Assembly (NCBI RefSeq): GCF_000423365.1
Contig: NZ_AUHV01000006.1
Location: forward strand, 83,501 to 147,500
Reading direction: 5' to 3'
Source: Maritalea myrionectae DSM 19524
GTDB lineage: Bacteria > Pseudomonadota > Alphaproteobacteria > Rhizobiales > Devosiaceae
Length of the DNA stretch: 64,000 bases
This document shows, one piece after another, positions 44,653 to 53,811 of this stretch. The notes under the pieces are model-generated. The model made no database searches. It saw only the letters and a program-made list of their open reading frames with translations, and was not told the origin of the DNA. The position numbers were made by a program, and so were the translations under genes. Position 1 is the stretch's first letter, and each line of letters starts with the position of its first letter.

Positions 44653-44821
44653 GACGATAAGGTAATTGGTGCGCGCTTCGCCCAATCAGGCATGTTGTGA
44701 AACGACTTTAGTGATCTGCTTTGAGCCCGTTTTGGACATTATCGGATTTGGTCGCTTCCAAAGTTAGACAACTTGAGTAATATCAAAACCATAAATCAGG
44801 GGAACAATCAGGGAAGCGTGC

Positions 44822-45283
44822 GTGCCAAAAGAGATTGAAAAACTGCCTTGGTATCGTTCCAAGAAATACAAGGGTAATTTGACAGAAAACCAAAAACGTC
44901 AACTCGATGGATTTCGTATGCAGGAAAAACACCCCGCTACCGATCCCGATAGTTTACCCGGAGATGTTCAAAGTTATATCAACTCGCTTGAGTTTGATCT
45001 GATTGAACTTAAGAGAAATAGCTCCTTCTACGGTGCTATAGCGGCCACTGCTTTTGCGATTGCATTGGCATATTATTATTACTTAGGAAATGGATATTTC
45101 CACACCTTTGTTGGATACGCATTTTCAATAGGGCTAATAGTTTTTGCTTGGTGGCAACATCACAAGAAGAACAAAGCTCTCTTAGAGGAACTAACACCAT
45201 CTGACTCTTACGATCCAACTGCAGAAGCTATCAAACGCGAATGGGAAATTACATATTCCGTAAATACCCCCAAAGATACTTAA
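44822..45283 (+). CDS. Unrecognised small membrane protein (island gene 1)
   Basis: 153 residues from GTG 44822 (AGGGA about 9 bases before). A polar 65-residue N-terminus (MPKEIEKLPWYRSKKYKGNL) is followed by two membrane helices (about residues 68-88 and 95-112, joined by a short loop) and a charged C-terminal tail of about 40 residues. I recognise no family. Codon use is clearly more AT-rich than in the flanking genes, suggesting transfer. It is followed 9 bp later by the next gene, so the two form a pair. Both ends of the protein should lie in the cytoplasm. Confidence 0.6.
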   Translation: MPKEIEKLPWYRSKKYKGNLTENQKRQLDGFRMQEKHPATDPDSLPGDVQSYINSLEFDLIELKRNSSFYGAIAATAFAIALAYYYYLGNGYFHTFVGYAFSIGLIVFAWWQHHKKNKALLEELTPSDSYDPTAEAIKREWEITYSVNTPKDT

Positions 45284-45292
45284 AGGGACAAA

Positions 45293-46024
45293 ATGTTTTG
45301 GAAGCGAAAAAATAAAAGCGCTGAGCCAGAAATCATCACAACTAAAGTAACCCCAATGCCAGAAAAATCAGCATCTGAGAGGATGATGGATTCGGCAGAA
45401 ATAATCGCAACCGAATTGCGTAATTACGAGCAAGAAGCGCTAAACCTAGAAAAAACCGAGCCAGATGCAGAATTATTGGAGGCTCAAGAAAAGCTGGAGG
45501 CCGCCCGAAAGATCGTAAGAGATGGTCGCCTTGCCTATGCCTTAGTACGCCAATTAGTCGATCATATAATGCACTGGTCGTCTTGGGTGAAAATGGATGA
45601 CTTTCAAAAATATGTACACTTCGACGCTAAGAATGTGTCTGCGTCACGCACTAAATCCGAAGGCGAGTCTGGAAACATCAATACGGACACGATCTCTTTT
45701 ACTTTTGAAGGATCAAAATACTGTTGTGTAATTCATGACCAAGGATACTCCTCCGCTCCCGATAGCGCATACAAATTTGGAGAAGTTGAATTTTGGGCTA
45801 ATGAAAAACTGGCCTTAAAGCTCTCGATGGTGGAGGACTATTCAAATGAATACTCAAGATGGGAATTTAGCGATGTAATGGCATTTCATTCAGGGAAATG
45901 GATGACCGCACTTCTCAAGATTTCATCGCAGATTGAGCAACGACAACAAGAAGGGGTGGACAAGTTTTCTGATGATCGCGTGAAAGAGGCTGGCGCCAAC
46001 ATCAATCTCGATTCGGATAGCTAA
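45293..46024 (+). CDS. Unrecognised soluble protein (island gene 2)
   Basis: 243 residues from ATG 45293 (AAAGGGAC upstream). The N-terminal third is a charged helix, likely coiled coil (TELRNYEQEALNLEKTEPDA, then LLEAQEKLEAARKIV). The remainder mixes strands (TISFTFEGSKYCCVIHDQGY) and helices. There is no signal, membrane helix or catalytic motif I can name. It is AT-rich like its partner. The pairing of a two-helix membrane protein with a coiled-coil protein recalls small accessory or defence modules, but this is only a resemblance. The stop overlaps a nuclease relic on the other strand. Confidence 0.6.
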   Translation: MFWKRKNKSAEPEIITTKVTPMPEKSASERMMDSAEIIATELRNYEQEALNLEKTEPDAELLEAQEKLEAARKIVRDGRLAYALVRQLVDHIMHWSSWVKMDDFQKYVHFDAKNVSASRTKSEGESGNINTDTISFTFEGSKYCCVIHDQGYSSAPDSAYKFGEVEFWANEKLALKLSMVEDYSNEYSRWEFSDVMAFHSGKWMTALLKISSQIEQRQQEGVDKFSDDRVKEAGANINLDSDS

Positions 46025-46214
46025 AGAAGCACTGCTCTGCTCTCAATCATCATGCGGTTGATCTCTCGACCATCTGATAAAAAGCATCGGGCAACGGTAC
46101 GTCCGAATTTATCGGAATCCACTTTTTCGCATGTGATTTTTTGCCCCTTGGCAATATCAAACAAATAGTTGGTTGCCGCTTGGTCCGCACAACCGCCGCA
46201 GGACTCGTCCCGTC
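46021..46214 (-). pseudogene. 3' fragment of a second SNase-type nuclease gene
   Basis: Reading the minus strand from about 46214 to the TAG at 46021 gives about 63 residues, including CADQAATNYLFDIAKGQKIT, CEKVDSDKFGRTVARCFLSD and REINRMMIES. This is the middle-to-C-terminal part of a thermonuclease-like domain: the C...A..L..L..G..I.CE.VD.D.FGRTVARC pattern holds the catalytic Arg. No start codon or N-terminal half is present; an in-frame TGA lies just upstream, inside the ubiG-derived repeat. It is a relic truncated at the repeat junction. Confidence 0.65.
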
Positions 46215-46447
46215 AATGCCTACCCCTTCACCTTCTCCGCCAGCATCATATAATTGACGCTCATATCTTTTGATTTTTTCCAGCTATCTTCAAGCGGGTG
46301 ATAGCTCACGCCGAGGCGATCTTTGATCTGCATGCCGTTGCGCTTGAGGTTGGAGGTGATTTCTTCCTGGGTCACCAGCATGTCGTAGGAGTGGGTGCCT
46401 TTGGGCAGCCAGCGCAAGATGTGTTCCGCGCCGATAATAGCGAGGGC
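46183..46447. repeat. 265-bp direct repeat, copy 1 (truncated ubiG end)
   Basis: This aligns without gaps to 46931-47195 with 11 mismatches by my count (about 96% identity). Both edges are sharp: sequence diverges at once outside the repeat. Confidence 0.9.
46220..46447 (-). pseudogene. Duplicated 3' end of ubiG
   Basis: The last 76 codons of ubiG including the stop, with three amino-acid changes from the intact copy (Pro to Gln, Thr to Asn, Leu to Met). The 5' part of the gene is absent and the homology ends abruptly at 46447. It cannot encode a working methyltransferase. Confidence 0.9.
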
Positions 46448-46930
46448 CACACCTTACTAGGTATGACATGCAATTATGGGTTCACTTGAAAAACCCCATA
46501 TGTACTTAAATAAAAATATACATATACAAGGGTGATTATCAAAACTACTGTTATAACTGCATAATATATCTTTTTGGGAATGCGGTCTTTTAAGAAATCA
46601 AGAAATACATTCAATGGATCTGGCAATGGATCTCGCATTTTTCCTCGACTAAAATTCCCAAGTTTGCTCTTAATTATTTCAAACAATATGTTAAATAAAT
46701 GGAATTAGATCCGCTTCGATACATAATAATTCCCTCCAAACGCATCAAATACAGGCGTCCTCGATATTTGCGCAAAGAGAATGTCTATGTAACTACCATT
46801 CTAACAAAGTTTTGAATATAGATTTTTGGGCGTTGTATAATCGCAGCAGTTTGCGAAATAGATTTGCTCCAGAGCTTGCGCCAATCTTTCGTTGGTTAAG
46901 CTTTTCCCAAAGTGGCGCCATTTGGCATTT
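46448..46930. other. 483-bp AT-rich segment between the two ubiG repeats
   Basis: The base composition is well below the window average in GC. It contains one small minus-strand ORF (46474-46638). The remaining 290 bp, 46639-46930, hold no gene, integrase, transposase or terminal inverted repeat that I can see. Confidence 0.7.
46474..46638 (-). CDS. Small single-helix membrane protein in the ubiG-flanked insert
   Basis: 54 residues from ATG 46638, with a strong GAGG four bases upstream. The polar start MRDPLPDPLNVFLDFLKDRI is followed by one long membrane helix (about residues 24-45, YYAVITVVLIITLVYVYFYL). No family is recognised. It is AT-rich. Possibilities are a small toxin-like or accessory membrane peptide, or the remains of a longer gene. 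Confidence 0.5.
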   Translation of the reverse strand: MRDPLPDPLNVFLDFLKDRIPKKIYYAVITVVLIITLVYVYFYLSTYGVFQVNP

Positions 46931-47195
46931 GTCCGCACAACCGCCGCTGGACTCGTCCGCTAAATGCCTACCCCTTCACCTTCTCCGCCAGCATCATATA
47001 ATTGACGCTCAGATCTTTTGATTTTTTCCAGCTATCTTCAAGCGGGTGATAGCTCACGCCGAGGCGATCTTTGATCTGCATGCCGTTGCGTTTGAGGGTG
47101 GAGGTGATTTCTTCCGGGGTCACCAGCATGTCGTAGGAGTGGGTGCCTTTGGGCAGCCAGCGCAGAATGTGTTCCGCGCCGATAATGGCGAGGGC
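46931..47195. repeat. 265-bp direct repeat, copy 2 (end of the intact ubiG)
   Basis: Covers the last 76 codons of ubiG and 37 bp after its stop; see copy 1 at 46183-46447 for the match. Confidence 0.9.
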
Positions 47196-47708
47196 GTAGG
47201 CTTTGAAGGTGCGGTTGATGGTGGCGACAAACATCAGCCCGCCGGGCTTGACCAGTTGGGCGCAGCTGGTGAGGTAGAGATTGATGTCGGCCACATGCTC
47301 GACGACTTCCATATTGAGCACCACGTCGAATTGCTCACCCGCCTCGGCCAGGGCTTCTGATGTGGTCGCGCGGTAATCAATGTCGAGTTGTGAACGTTCC
47401 GCATGGACTTGTGCGATTTTGATGTTCTTTTCGCCCGCATCGGCGCCCACCACATCAGCACCCAAGCGTTTCATGGGTTCGCACAGCAACCCGCCGCCGC
47501 AGCCAATATCGAGAAAGCGCAGGCCTTTGAATGGCTCACGCGCGGTTTGATCCAGCCCAAAATGGTTGATCACCTGTTCGCGGATATAGCTCAGGCGCAC
47601 GGGGTTGAATTTGTGCAAGGGCTTGAATTTGCCTTTGGGGTCCCACCACTCATCGGCCATGGCGTTGAACCGTTCAACTTCATCTTGGTGGATGGTTGTT
47701 TGGGCCAT
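46968..47708 (-). CDS. ubiG: Ubiquinone biosynthesis O-methyltransferase
   Basis: 246 residues. Starts [32 protein letters not shown]; motif [16 protein letters not shown] at about residues 68-82; post-[13 protein letters not shown]; and the family-specific [13 protein letters not shown] segment. It performs the two O-methylations of ubiquinone synthesis at the membrane. Divergent from lysC, as in most Hyphomicrobiales. Its 3' end is part of a 265-bp direct repeat, so the C-terminal third may have been acquired or replaced. Confidence 0.96.
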   Translation of the reverse strand: MAQTTIHQDEVERFNAMADEWWDPKGKFKPLHKFNPVRLSYIREQVINHFGLDQTAREPFKGLRFLDIGCGGGLLCEPMKRLGADVVGADAGEKNIKIAQVHAERSQLDIDYRATTSEALAEAGEQFDVVLNMEVVEHVADINLYLTSCAQLVKPGGLMFVATINRTFKAYALAIIGAEHILRWLPKGTHSYDMLVTPEEITSTLKRNGMQIKDRLGVSYHPLEDSWKKSKDLSVNYMMLAEKVKG

Positions 47709-47984
47709 TTTCCTGTCCTTTGCACGCTTTAATCAATTCAGGCTCGCCTTGGAAACGGCGCACCGAACACTTTCGGATCAATCAGGCACATTTGTGCAGC
47801 TGTCAATATGACAAATGGCGCGAAATGCGCGCAAATCGCGAATTTGACGCCGTTTTAGTTGATCAAAACGCCAGTTTGTGGCAATTGACGCGCGCGGGCA
47901 TTGTCGGCGCGGGGCCAACAACTCGCGGCCCAACCCGAGGCATTTTAACGCCAATCGGGCAGAATAATACTAGGAAAGCGCGCC

Positions 47985-49256
47985 ATGGCGACAATTGTAA
48001 TGAAATTTGGCGGCACCTCGGTGGCCGACATTGAGCGGATTAGACATGCGGCTCGGCATGTGAAACGTGAAGTGGACGCGGGCCACAAGGTGTGTGTTGT
48101 GGTGTCTGCCATGTCTGGCAAGACCAATGAGTTGGTGGCTTTGGCACGCGAAGCGGCGCCGGTGCATGATGCGCGTGAATATGATGCGATCGTGGCTTCA
48201 GGTGAGCAAGTGTCGGCCGGGTTGATGTCGGTTGTGTTGCAAGAGATGGGCGTGCCTGCGCGATCTTTTGCCGGGTGGCAGGTGCCGATTGAAACCAGCG
48301 ATGCCCATGGGTCGGCGCGGATCACCAATATTGATCCGGATTTGCTGTTTGATCGGATGAATGCGGGGCTCGTTTGTGTGGTCACCGGGTTTCAGGGCGT
48401 GTCGCCGCATGGGCGGATCACCACGCTTGGCCGCGGCGGGTCGGACACAAGCGCGGTGGCAGTTGCCGCAGCGGTGGACGCTGATCGGTGTGATATTTAT
48501 ACAGATGTGGACGGGGTATATACGACTGACCCGCGCATTGTGTCGAAAGCACAGCGGATTGAGCGGATCAGCTTTGAAGAGATGCTGGAAATGGCCTCGC
48601 TTGGGGCAAAAGTGCTACAAACCCGTTCAGTTGAATTGGCAATGGCGAAAAAAGTGCGCCTTGTGGTGCGCTCAAGTTTTGATGACCCCGATCAGGTTCC
48701 GGCCTTGGGTGAGAATGGCGACTGGCAAGGTCCAGGCACATTGGTGTGTGATGAGGATGAGATTATGGAAAAGCAAATTGTTTCCGGTGTGACCTGCGCC
48801 AAATCAGAGGCGAAAATCACATTGCGCGGCGTGAAAGACAATCCGGGCGTGGCGGCCGCCGTATTCGGCCCGTTGGCCGATGCGCAAATCGTTGTGGATA
48901 TGATTGTGCAAAACATTTCTGATGACGGCAAATCCACCGACATCACCTTTACAATTCCGGACGCTGAATTTGACAAGGCCCTGACGGTGCTTAAAGAAGC
49001 GGGGGAAACAAGTTTAGAATTTGATTCGATTTCCGGCTCCAAAGGCGGGGCCAAAATTTCGGTTATTGGGGTGGGGATGCGGTCTCACGCGGGCGTTGCG
49101 GCGTCCATGTTCCGCGCCCTATCTGATAAGGGTATTAATATACAATTGATTACGACATCTGAGATCAAGACCAGTGTGTTGATCGAGGAGGAATATGCCG
49201 AATTGGCGGTGCGGGCACTCCACACCTATTATGGCCTGGATATAGCAGAGGCATAA
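47985..49256 (+). CDS. lysC: Aspartate kinase
   Basis: 423 residues. MATIVMKFGGTSVADIERI kinase start, GRGGSDTSAVAVAAAVDADRC substrate loop, and two ACT domains in the C-terminal 150 residues for feedback by lysine/threonine. It phosphorylates aspartate at the head of lysine, threonine and methionine synthesis. AGGAAAG lies upstream of ATG. The lysC-ptsP order is conserved in rhizobia. Confidence 0.97.
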   Translation: MATIVMKFGGTSVADIERIRHAARHVKREVDAGHKVCVVVSAMSGKTNELVALAREAAPVHDAREYDAIVASGEQVSAGLMSVVLQEMGVPARSFAGWQVPIETSDAHGSARITNIDPDLLFDRMNAGLVCVVTGFQGVSPHGRITTLGRGGSDTSAVAVAAAVDADRCDIYTDVDGVYTTDPRIVSKAQRIERISFEEMLEMASLGAKVLQTRSVELAMAKKVRLVVRSSFDDPDQVPALGENGDWQGPGTLVCDEDEIMEKQIVSGVTCAKSEAKITLRGVKDNPGVAAAVFGPLADAQIVVDMIVQNISDDGKSTDITFTIPDAEFDKALTVLKEAGETSLEFDSISGSKGGAKISVIGVGMRSHAGVAASMFRALSDKGINIQLITTSEIKTSVLIEEEYAELAVRALHTYYGLDIAEA

Positions 49257-49276
49257 GCCGATTTGGCCCAATAAGG

Positions 49277-49296
49277 CAGCCCGCTACGGCGGGCTG
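49277..49296 (+). other. Hairpin between lysC and ptsP
   Basis: CAGCCCGC-TACG-GCGGGCTG, a perfect 8-bp stem with a tetraloop, without a T-run, placed just before the ptsP ribosome site (GAGGGGCGG). It may be a processing or pause site rather than a terminator. Confidence 0.5.
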
Positions 49297-49304
49297 AGGG
49301 GCGG

Positions 49305-51569
49305 ATGGCACACACAATAGCTGGCCCACGTGAATTGCTGCGCAGGTTGCGCGAAACAATGGCAGAGTCATTGGGCATTCAGGAGCGGCTGGATAAGATC
49401 GTTGAATTGATCGCGGACAGTATGCGGGCCGATGTGTGCTCGTTCTATGTCTTGCGCGATGATGGTGCCTTGGAGCTTTTTGCCACCCATGGTTTGAAGC
49501 GCGAAGCGGTGCACAAAACCAGCTTGCGGTTGGGCGAGGGCCTTGTGGGCCTTATCGCGTCAGAAGCCATGTCGCTCAATCTGGCTGATGCGCCCAAACA
49601 TCCGGCCTTTGCCTATCGCCCGGAAACCGGTGAAGATCCTTACCAATCCTTTTTGGGGGTGCCAGTGCTGCGTGCGGGGCAAACCCTTGGGGTGTTGGAC
49701 GTTCAGTCGGTTGAAAGCCGGCTTTATCGGGAAGATGAAACCGAAGCGTTGATGACCACGGCCACCTTGTTGGCTGAAATGGTCTCGACCACCGAGTTTG
49801 ACAGCCTGATCACACCAGGGTCCGAGATTGAATTGCGGCGGCCGCGCAGCCTTGAGGCGGCTGGTTATTCCGATGGCATCGCGCTGGGCAAAGTGTTTGT
49901 GCATGACCCTCGGGTTGTGGTGATGAACTTTGTTGCCGAGGATGTGGACCAGGAAAAAGAGCGCCTCGAATCCGCGATCCGCACCATGCGGGTGACGATT
50001 GACGACATGTTCAATCGCGGTGATATGCAGGCGCGTTCCGAGCATCGTGAGATTTTGGAAAGCTACCGCATGTTCGCCCATGACCGGGGCTGGGTGCGGC
50101 GGCTGCGCGAGGCGGTGGGCGCGGGCCTGACGGCGGAAGCGGCTGTTGAACGGGTGCAAAATGACACCCGCGCGCGCATGATGCGGCAAACCGATCCTTA
50201 TATTCGTGATCGCCTGCATGATCTTGATGATTTGGCCAACCGATTGCTCAGGGTTTTGACCGGCGGTACCAAAGTGTTCGGCCATGAACTGCCGGACAAC
50301 ACCATTTTGGTGGCGCGGAATATGGGCCCGGCTGAATTGCTGGAATATGATCGGCGCAAGCTGCGCGGCGTGGTGCTTGAAGAGGGCGGGATGACCGCCC
50401 ACGTCTCCATTGTGGCACGTTCGCTGGGGCTCAGCGTTTGCGGACAGGTCGAGAATATCGCCGCCATGTGCGAGACTGGCGACGATATTATTCTGGATTG
50501 CCAGCAAGGCGTTGTGCATTTGCGCCCATCGGTTGATGTGGCCGCAACTTATGCCGACAAAGTGCGCATGAGTGCCAAGCGGCAGGAGCGCTTTGCTGCA
50601 TTACGTGACAAGCCTGCGATCACGCGTGATGGGGCCGAGATCACTTTGCTGCACAATTCCGGGTTGATTGCTGATTTGCCCGCGATTGAGGATACGGGCG
50701 CGGCAGGCATTGGCCTGTTTCGGACCGAATTGCAATTTATGATCGCCTCGAAGCTGCCGCGGTTGGCGGAACAGGTCGAGCTTTATCGCGAAGCAATGGA
50801 ACTGGTTGGCGATCGCCCCATCGTATTCCGTTTGCTCGATATTGGCGGCGACAAGGTGGTGCCTTATTTGCGGGCTGAAGCGGAAGAAAACCCAGCGATG
50901 GGCTGGCGCTCACTGCGTTTGGCGCTGGATCGGCCCGGGCTGATCCGCACACAAATTCGCGCCCTTTTGCAGGCGGCGAACGGCCGCGAGTTGGATATTT
51001 TGGTGCCCATGGTCACTGACGCTGAAGAATTCCGCGAAGCACGCAAGGTGCTCGATGTGGAATTGAAGCGGTTGGACAATGCAGGCTTTGAGCGGCCTTC
51101 GAAATTGCGCTTGGGCGCAATGATTGAGGTGCCGTCACTATTGTTTGAATTGGATCATTTGTTGCCGATGACGGATTTTGTCTCCATCGGGTCCAACGAT
51201 CTGGTGCAGTTCCTTACCGCGTCGGATCGGGCCAATTCCCGTGTGGTGCGGCGCTATGATCCGATTGCCATTCCGCGTCTGCGCGCATTTAAACATATTG
51301 CAGATGCAGCGAAAAAATATAATGTGCCGCTGACCATGTGTGGTGAGTTGGCCGGACGCCCGATTGAAGCGCTGGCCCTGATGGCCATCGGCATTGATCG
51401 ATTGAGCATGGCAGCGTCCTCGGTTGGCCAGATCAAAGAACTTGTCTTGTCTCTTGATCTTCAAGCCTTTCGCGGGCAAATATGCGCCGCGTTGGATGAG
51501 GGCGGCGAGCCGCTTGTCATTCGCGATTTGATTTATGATTTGGCGGACCGCCAACATCTACCTCTATAA
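49305..51569 (+). CDS. ptsP: PTS-Ntr phosphoenolpyruvate-protein phosphotransferase (EI-Ntr)
   Basis: 754 residues. An N-terminal GAF domain (about residues 20-160), the PEP-utilising phosphohistidine domain with active His366 in GGMTAHVSIVARSLGL, and the C-terminal PEP-binding barrel (GIGLFRTELQFMI, LDIGGDKVVPYL, MCGELAGRP). It passes phosphate from PEP to NPr and EIIA-Ntr, linking nitrogen state (glutamine sensing by GAF) to potassium and carbon control. Normal length. Confidence 0.97.
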   Translation: MAHTIAGPRELLRRLRETMAESLGIQERLDKIVELIADSMRADVCSFYVLRDDGALELFATHGLKREAVHKTSLRLGEGLVGLIASEAMSLNLADAPKHPAFAYRPETGEDPYQSFLGVPVLRAGQTLGVLDVQSVESRLYREDETEALMTTATLLAEMVSTTEFDSLITPGSEIELRRPRSLEAAGYSDGIALGKVFVHDPRVVVMNFVAEDVDQEKERLESAIRTMRVTIDDMFNRGDMQARSEHREILESYRMFAHDRGWVRRLREAVGAGLTAEAAVERVQNDTRARMMRQTDPYIRDRLHDLDDLANRLLRVLTGGTKVFGHELPDNTILVARNMGPAELLEYDRRKLRGVVLEEGGMTAHVSIVARSLGLSVCGQVENIAAMCETGDDIILDCQQGVVHLRPSVDVAATYADKVRMSAKRQERFAALRDKPAITRDGAEITLLHNSGLIADLPAIEDTGAAGIGLFRTELQFMIASKLPRLAEQVELYREAMELVGDRPIVFRLLDIGGDKVVPYLRAEAEENPAMGWRSLRLALDRPGLIRTQIRALLQAANGRELDILVPMVTDAEEFREARKVLDVELKRLDNAGFERPSKLRLGAMIEVPSLLFELDHLLPMTDFVSIGSNDLVQFLTASDRANSRVVRRYDPIAIPRLRAFKHIADAAKKYNVPLTMCGELAGRPIEALALMAIGIDRLSMAASSVGQIKELVLSLDLQAFRGQICAALDEGGEPLVIRDLIYDLADRQHLPL

Positions 51570-51587
51570 GTGAAAGTCTGAGCTGTT

Positions 51588-52667
51588 ATGGCGAAACTAC
51601 CTGCAGAAAAATTGGATGCTTTGTTGCACCGCTTTGAAACGGTTGAAGGCGAGATGGCGGCCCATCCCGACCCGGAAACCTATGTGAAGCTGTCCAAGGA
51701 ATATTCGGATCTGCAGCCCTATGTTGATAAGATTCGTGAATTCAAATCTGCGCAGTCTGATCTTGAAGGGGTTAATGAGATTTTGGCGTCGGGCGACAAG
51801 GAAATGGCCGAAATGGCTGAACTTGAGCGCGATGAGCTGAAAGAAAAGATCGAATCGCTAACACAAGAAATCCGCCTGATGTTGTTGCCCAAAGATGCGG
51901 CTGACGACAAATCAGCGATTCTGGAAGTGCGCGCGGGCACGGGCGGCGATGAGGCTGCGTTGTTCGCGGGGGATTTGTTCCGCATGTATCAGCGCCACGC
52001 TGAACTCAATGGCTGGAAAGTCCAGATCCTTGAGGAAAGCGAAGGCGATATGGGTGGCTATAAGGAAATTGTCGCTAGCATTAAGGGCAACGGCGTTTAT
52101 GCCCGCCTGAAATTTGAATCCGGTGTGCACCGGGTGCAGCGGGTGCCGGAAACTGAATCGGGCGGTCGTATTCACACGTCCGCCGCCACCGTAGCTGTGT
52201 TGCCTGAGGTGGAAGATATCGACATTGATATCCGCAATGAGGATTTGCGCATTGATACTATGCGGGCCTCTGGCGCGGGTGGTCAGCACGTGAACACCAC
52301 CGATAGTGCGGTGCGCATCACCCACATTCCTACAGGGGTTGTGGTGATTTCATCGGAAAAGTCGCAGCACCAAAACCGCGCCAACGCGATGAAGGTTTTG
52401 CGCGCGCGGCTTTATGATATGCAGCAGCAAGAGCGCGACAGCGCGCGGGCTGAAGCGCGGCGCGACCAAGTGGGGTCCGGTGACCGTTCAGAACGGATTA
52501 GAACTTACAATTTCCCGCAAGGTCGGGTGTCAGATCACCGGATCAATCTCACGCTTTATAAGCTGGATAAATTGATCGCAGGTGAGGCGCTGGACGAGAT
52601 GATTGATGCCCTGATCACTGAGAATCAGGCGGCACAATTGTCAGCGATGGATGACGACAATAGCTAA
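51588..52667 (+). CDS. prfA: Peptide chain release factor 1
   Basis: 359 residues. The GGQ loop is at about residues 231-233 ([20 protein letters not shown]), and the anticodon-like region carries [20 protein letters not shown]. It releases peptides at UAA and UAG. It starts 18 bp after ptsP and overlaps prmC by 17 bp, so the modifying enzyme is translated from the same message. Confidence 0.98.
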   Translation: MAKLPAEKLDALLHRFETVEGEMAAHPDPETYVKLSKEYSDLQPYVDKIREFKSAQSDLEGVNEILASGDKEMAEMAELERDELKEKIESLTQEIRLMLLPKDAADDKSAILEVRAGTGGDEAALFAGDLFRMYQRHAELNGWKVQILEESEGDMGGYKEIVASIKGNGVYARLKFESGVHRVQRVPETESGGRIHTSAATVAVLPEVEDIDIDIRNEDLRIDTMRASGAGGQHVNTTDSAVRITHIPTGVVVISSEKSQHQNRANAMKVLRARLYDMQQQERDSARAEARRDQVGSGDRSERIRTYNFPQGRVSDHRINLTLYKLDKLIAGEALDEMIDALITENQAAQLSAMDDDNS

Positions 52668-53526
52668 TCAGCCGCATTCTGACGGCATGCGATTTGGGCA
52701 ATTGCGCCAATATTGGCGACAAAAATTTGCCGAAAACCGCATTGAAACCGCTGCATTGGATGCCCGGCTGTTGTTGTGTGCCGCCGCGGGCGTCGAGCAA
52801 GCTCAATTGATCTCTAAAGAACGTGATCTTGTGCCATCTGAGATCGTCGCGCGCATGGCGCAATTTGGCGAACGCCGCTTGGCGCGTGAACCGGTGGCGC
52901 GCATTTTGGGGCGGGCCGAGTTTTATGGGCGTCCATTTGGCGTCAATAAAGACACGTTGGTGCCACGGCCCGAAACGGAGCTGCTGGTGGAGCATGCGAT
53001 CAAATCGCTACCTTCAGGCGGGCGATTTGTCGATTTGGGCACCGGCACGGGGTGCATCGCCGTGAGTATCTTGGCGGAGCGCCCCGATGTTTCCGGTTTG
53101 GCGACGGATATTGCTGCGGGCGCGTTGGAGATGGCGGCACAAAATGCCACCGCGCATGGCGTTGATGGGCGTCTAGACCTCAAGTGTGGCAGTTGGTTTG
53201 ACCCTGTCCCAACTGATCAGCGATTTGATTTGATCGTTTCTAATCCGCCCTATATTGCGCAAAGCGAGCGTGCAGATATGAATCAGGAGGCCTTGGATTT
53301 CGATCCAGAGGCCGCGCTGTTCGCCGCGCATGAGGGGATGGCGGCTTATTTTGAGATTTTGGCCGCCGCACAAAACTGGTTGCAGCCCGATGGAATCATA
53401 TTGTTTGAAATTGGTTTTCAGCAGACTACCCGGCTGCAAAATGCGGCGGAAAATGCTGGGGCGACGCAAGTAACCTTTTTCAAAGATCTTTCTGGGCACA
53501 ATAGAGTTGCCCAGATTTCTTGGTGA
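52651..53526 (+). CDS. prmC: Release factor glutamine methyltransferase PrmC
   Basis: 291 residues. Motif [19 protein letters not shown] and the catalytic NPPY at residues 198-201 ([12 protein letters not shown]) identify the enzyme that methylates the GGQ glutamine of release factors. ATG 52651 lies inside the 3' end of prfA; an in-frame ATG at 52687 is an alternative. Confidence 0.97.
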   Translation: MTTIANQPHSDGMRFGQLRQYWRQKFAENRIETAALDARLLLCAAAGVEQAQLISKERDLVPSEIVARMAQFGERRLAREPVARILGRAEFYGRPFGVNKDTLVPRPETELLVEHAIKSLPSGGRFVDLGTGTGCIAVSILAERPDVSGLATDIAAGALEMAAQNATAHGVDGRLDLKCGSWFDPVPTDQRFDLIVSNPPYIAQSERADMNQEALDFDPEAALFAAHEGMAAYFEILAAAQNWLQPDGIILFEIGFQQTTRLQNAAENAGATQVTFFKDLSGHNRVAQISW

Positions 53527-53669
53527 AACTGGGCAAATGCCCATAGGAATGGCCTGAGTTAAAATTTTTCACTTGGAAAATTTTTCCGAAGCATATAGGT
53601 TGCCAGTGCTAGTTGGGATTGATGTTCATTCATTGACCGCAAAATTTTACCTGTACATCTAGGGTGATT

Positions 53670-53747
53670 TTGCCCCCCAGCAAGCTGGACAGCCGGCATA
53701 TAGCGACCAACAACAAGTCACATCCAAACCACACGTTTTGGGGGCAA
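53670..53747 (+). other. Possible leader hairpin upstream of the DUF4167 gene
   Basis: TTGCCCCC (53670-53677) and GGGGGCAA (53740-53747) are perfect 8-bp complements enclosing 62 bases, within the 285-bp gap before the DUF4167 gene. A TTGACC box near 53634 may be a -35. Function unknown. Confidence 0.35.
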
Positions 53748-53811
53748 TGTGATAGTTACGGTTTGGTGCGTTCTTTTCGGCGCAAATGTAAGAAAAGTTT
53801 GAAGTCATCGT

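Larger units (their letters stand above)
44008..44821. other. 814-bp gene-free region holding palindromic elements
   Basis: No ORF with a ribosome site or recognisable product was found. The left 90 bp are AT-rich and probably carry the chemoreceptor promoter. From 44,220 to 44,660 lie four CTTGA-type palindromes plus a degenerate one near 44,460. The last 120 bp are AT-rich and should hold the promoter of the gene at 44,822. Confidence 0.6.

Noticed and set aside
46812..47021. 69-codon plus-strand ORF in the ubiG-flanked insert
   Set aside because: It runs through the ubiG stop and into antisense ubiG and lacks a ribosome site.
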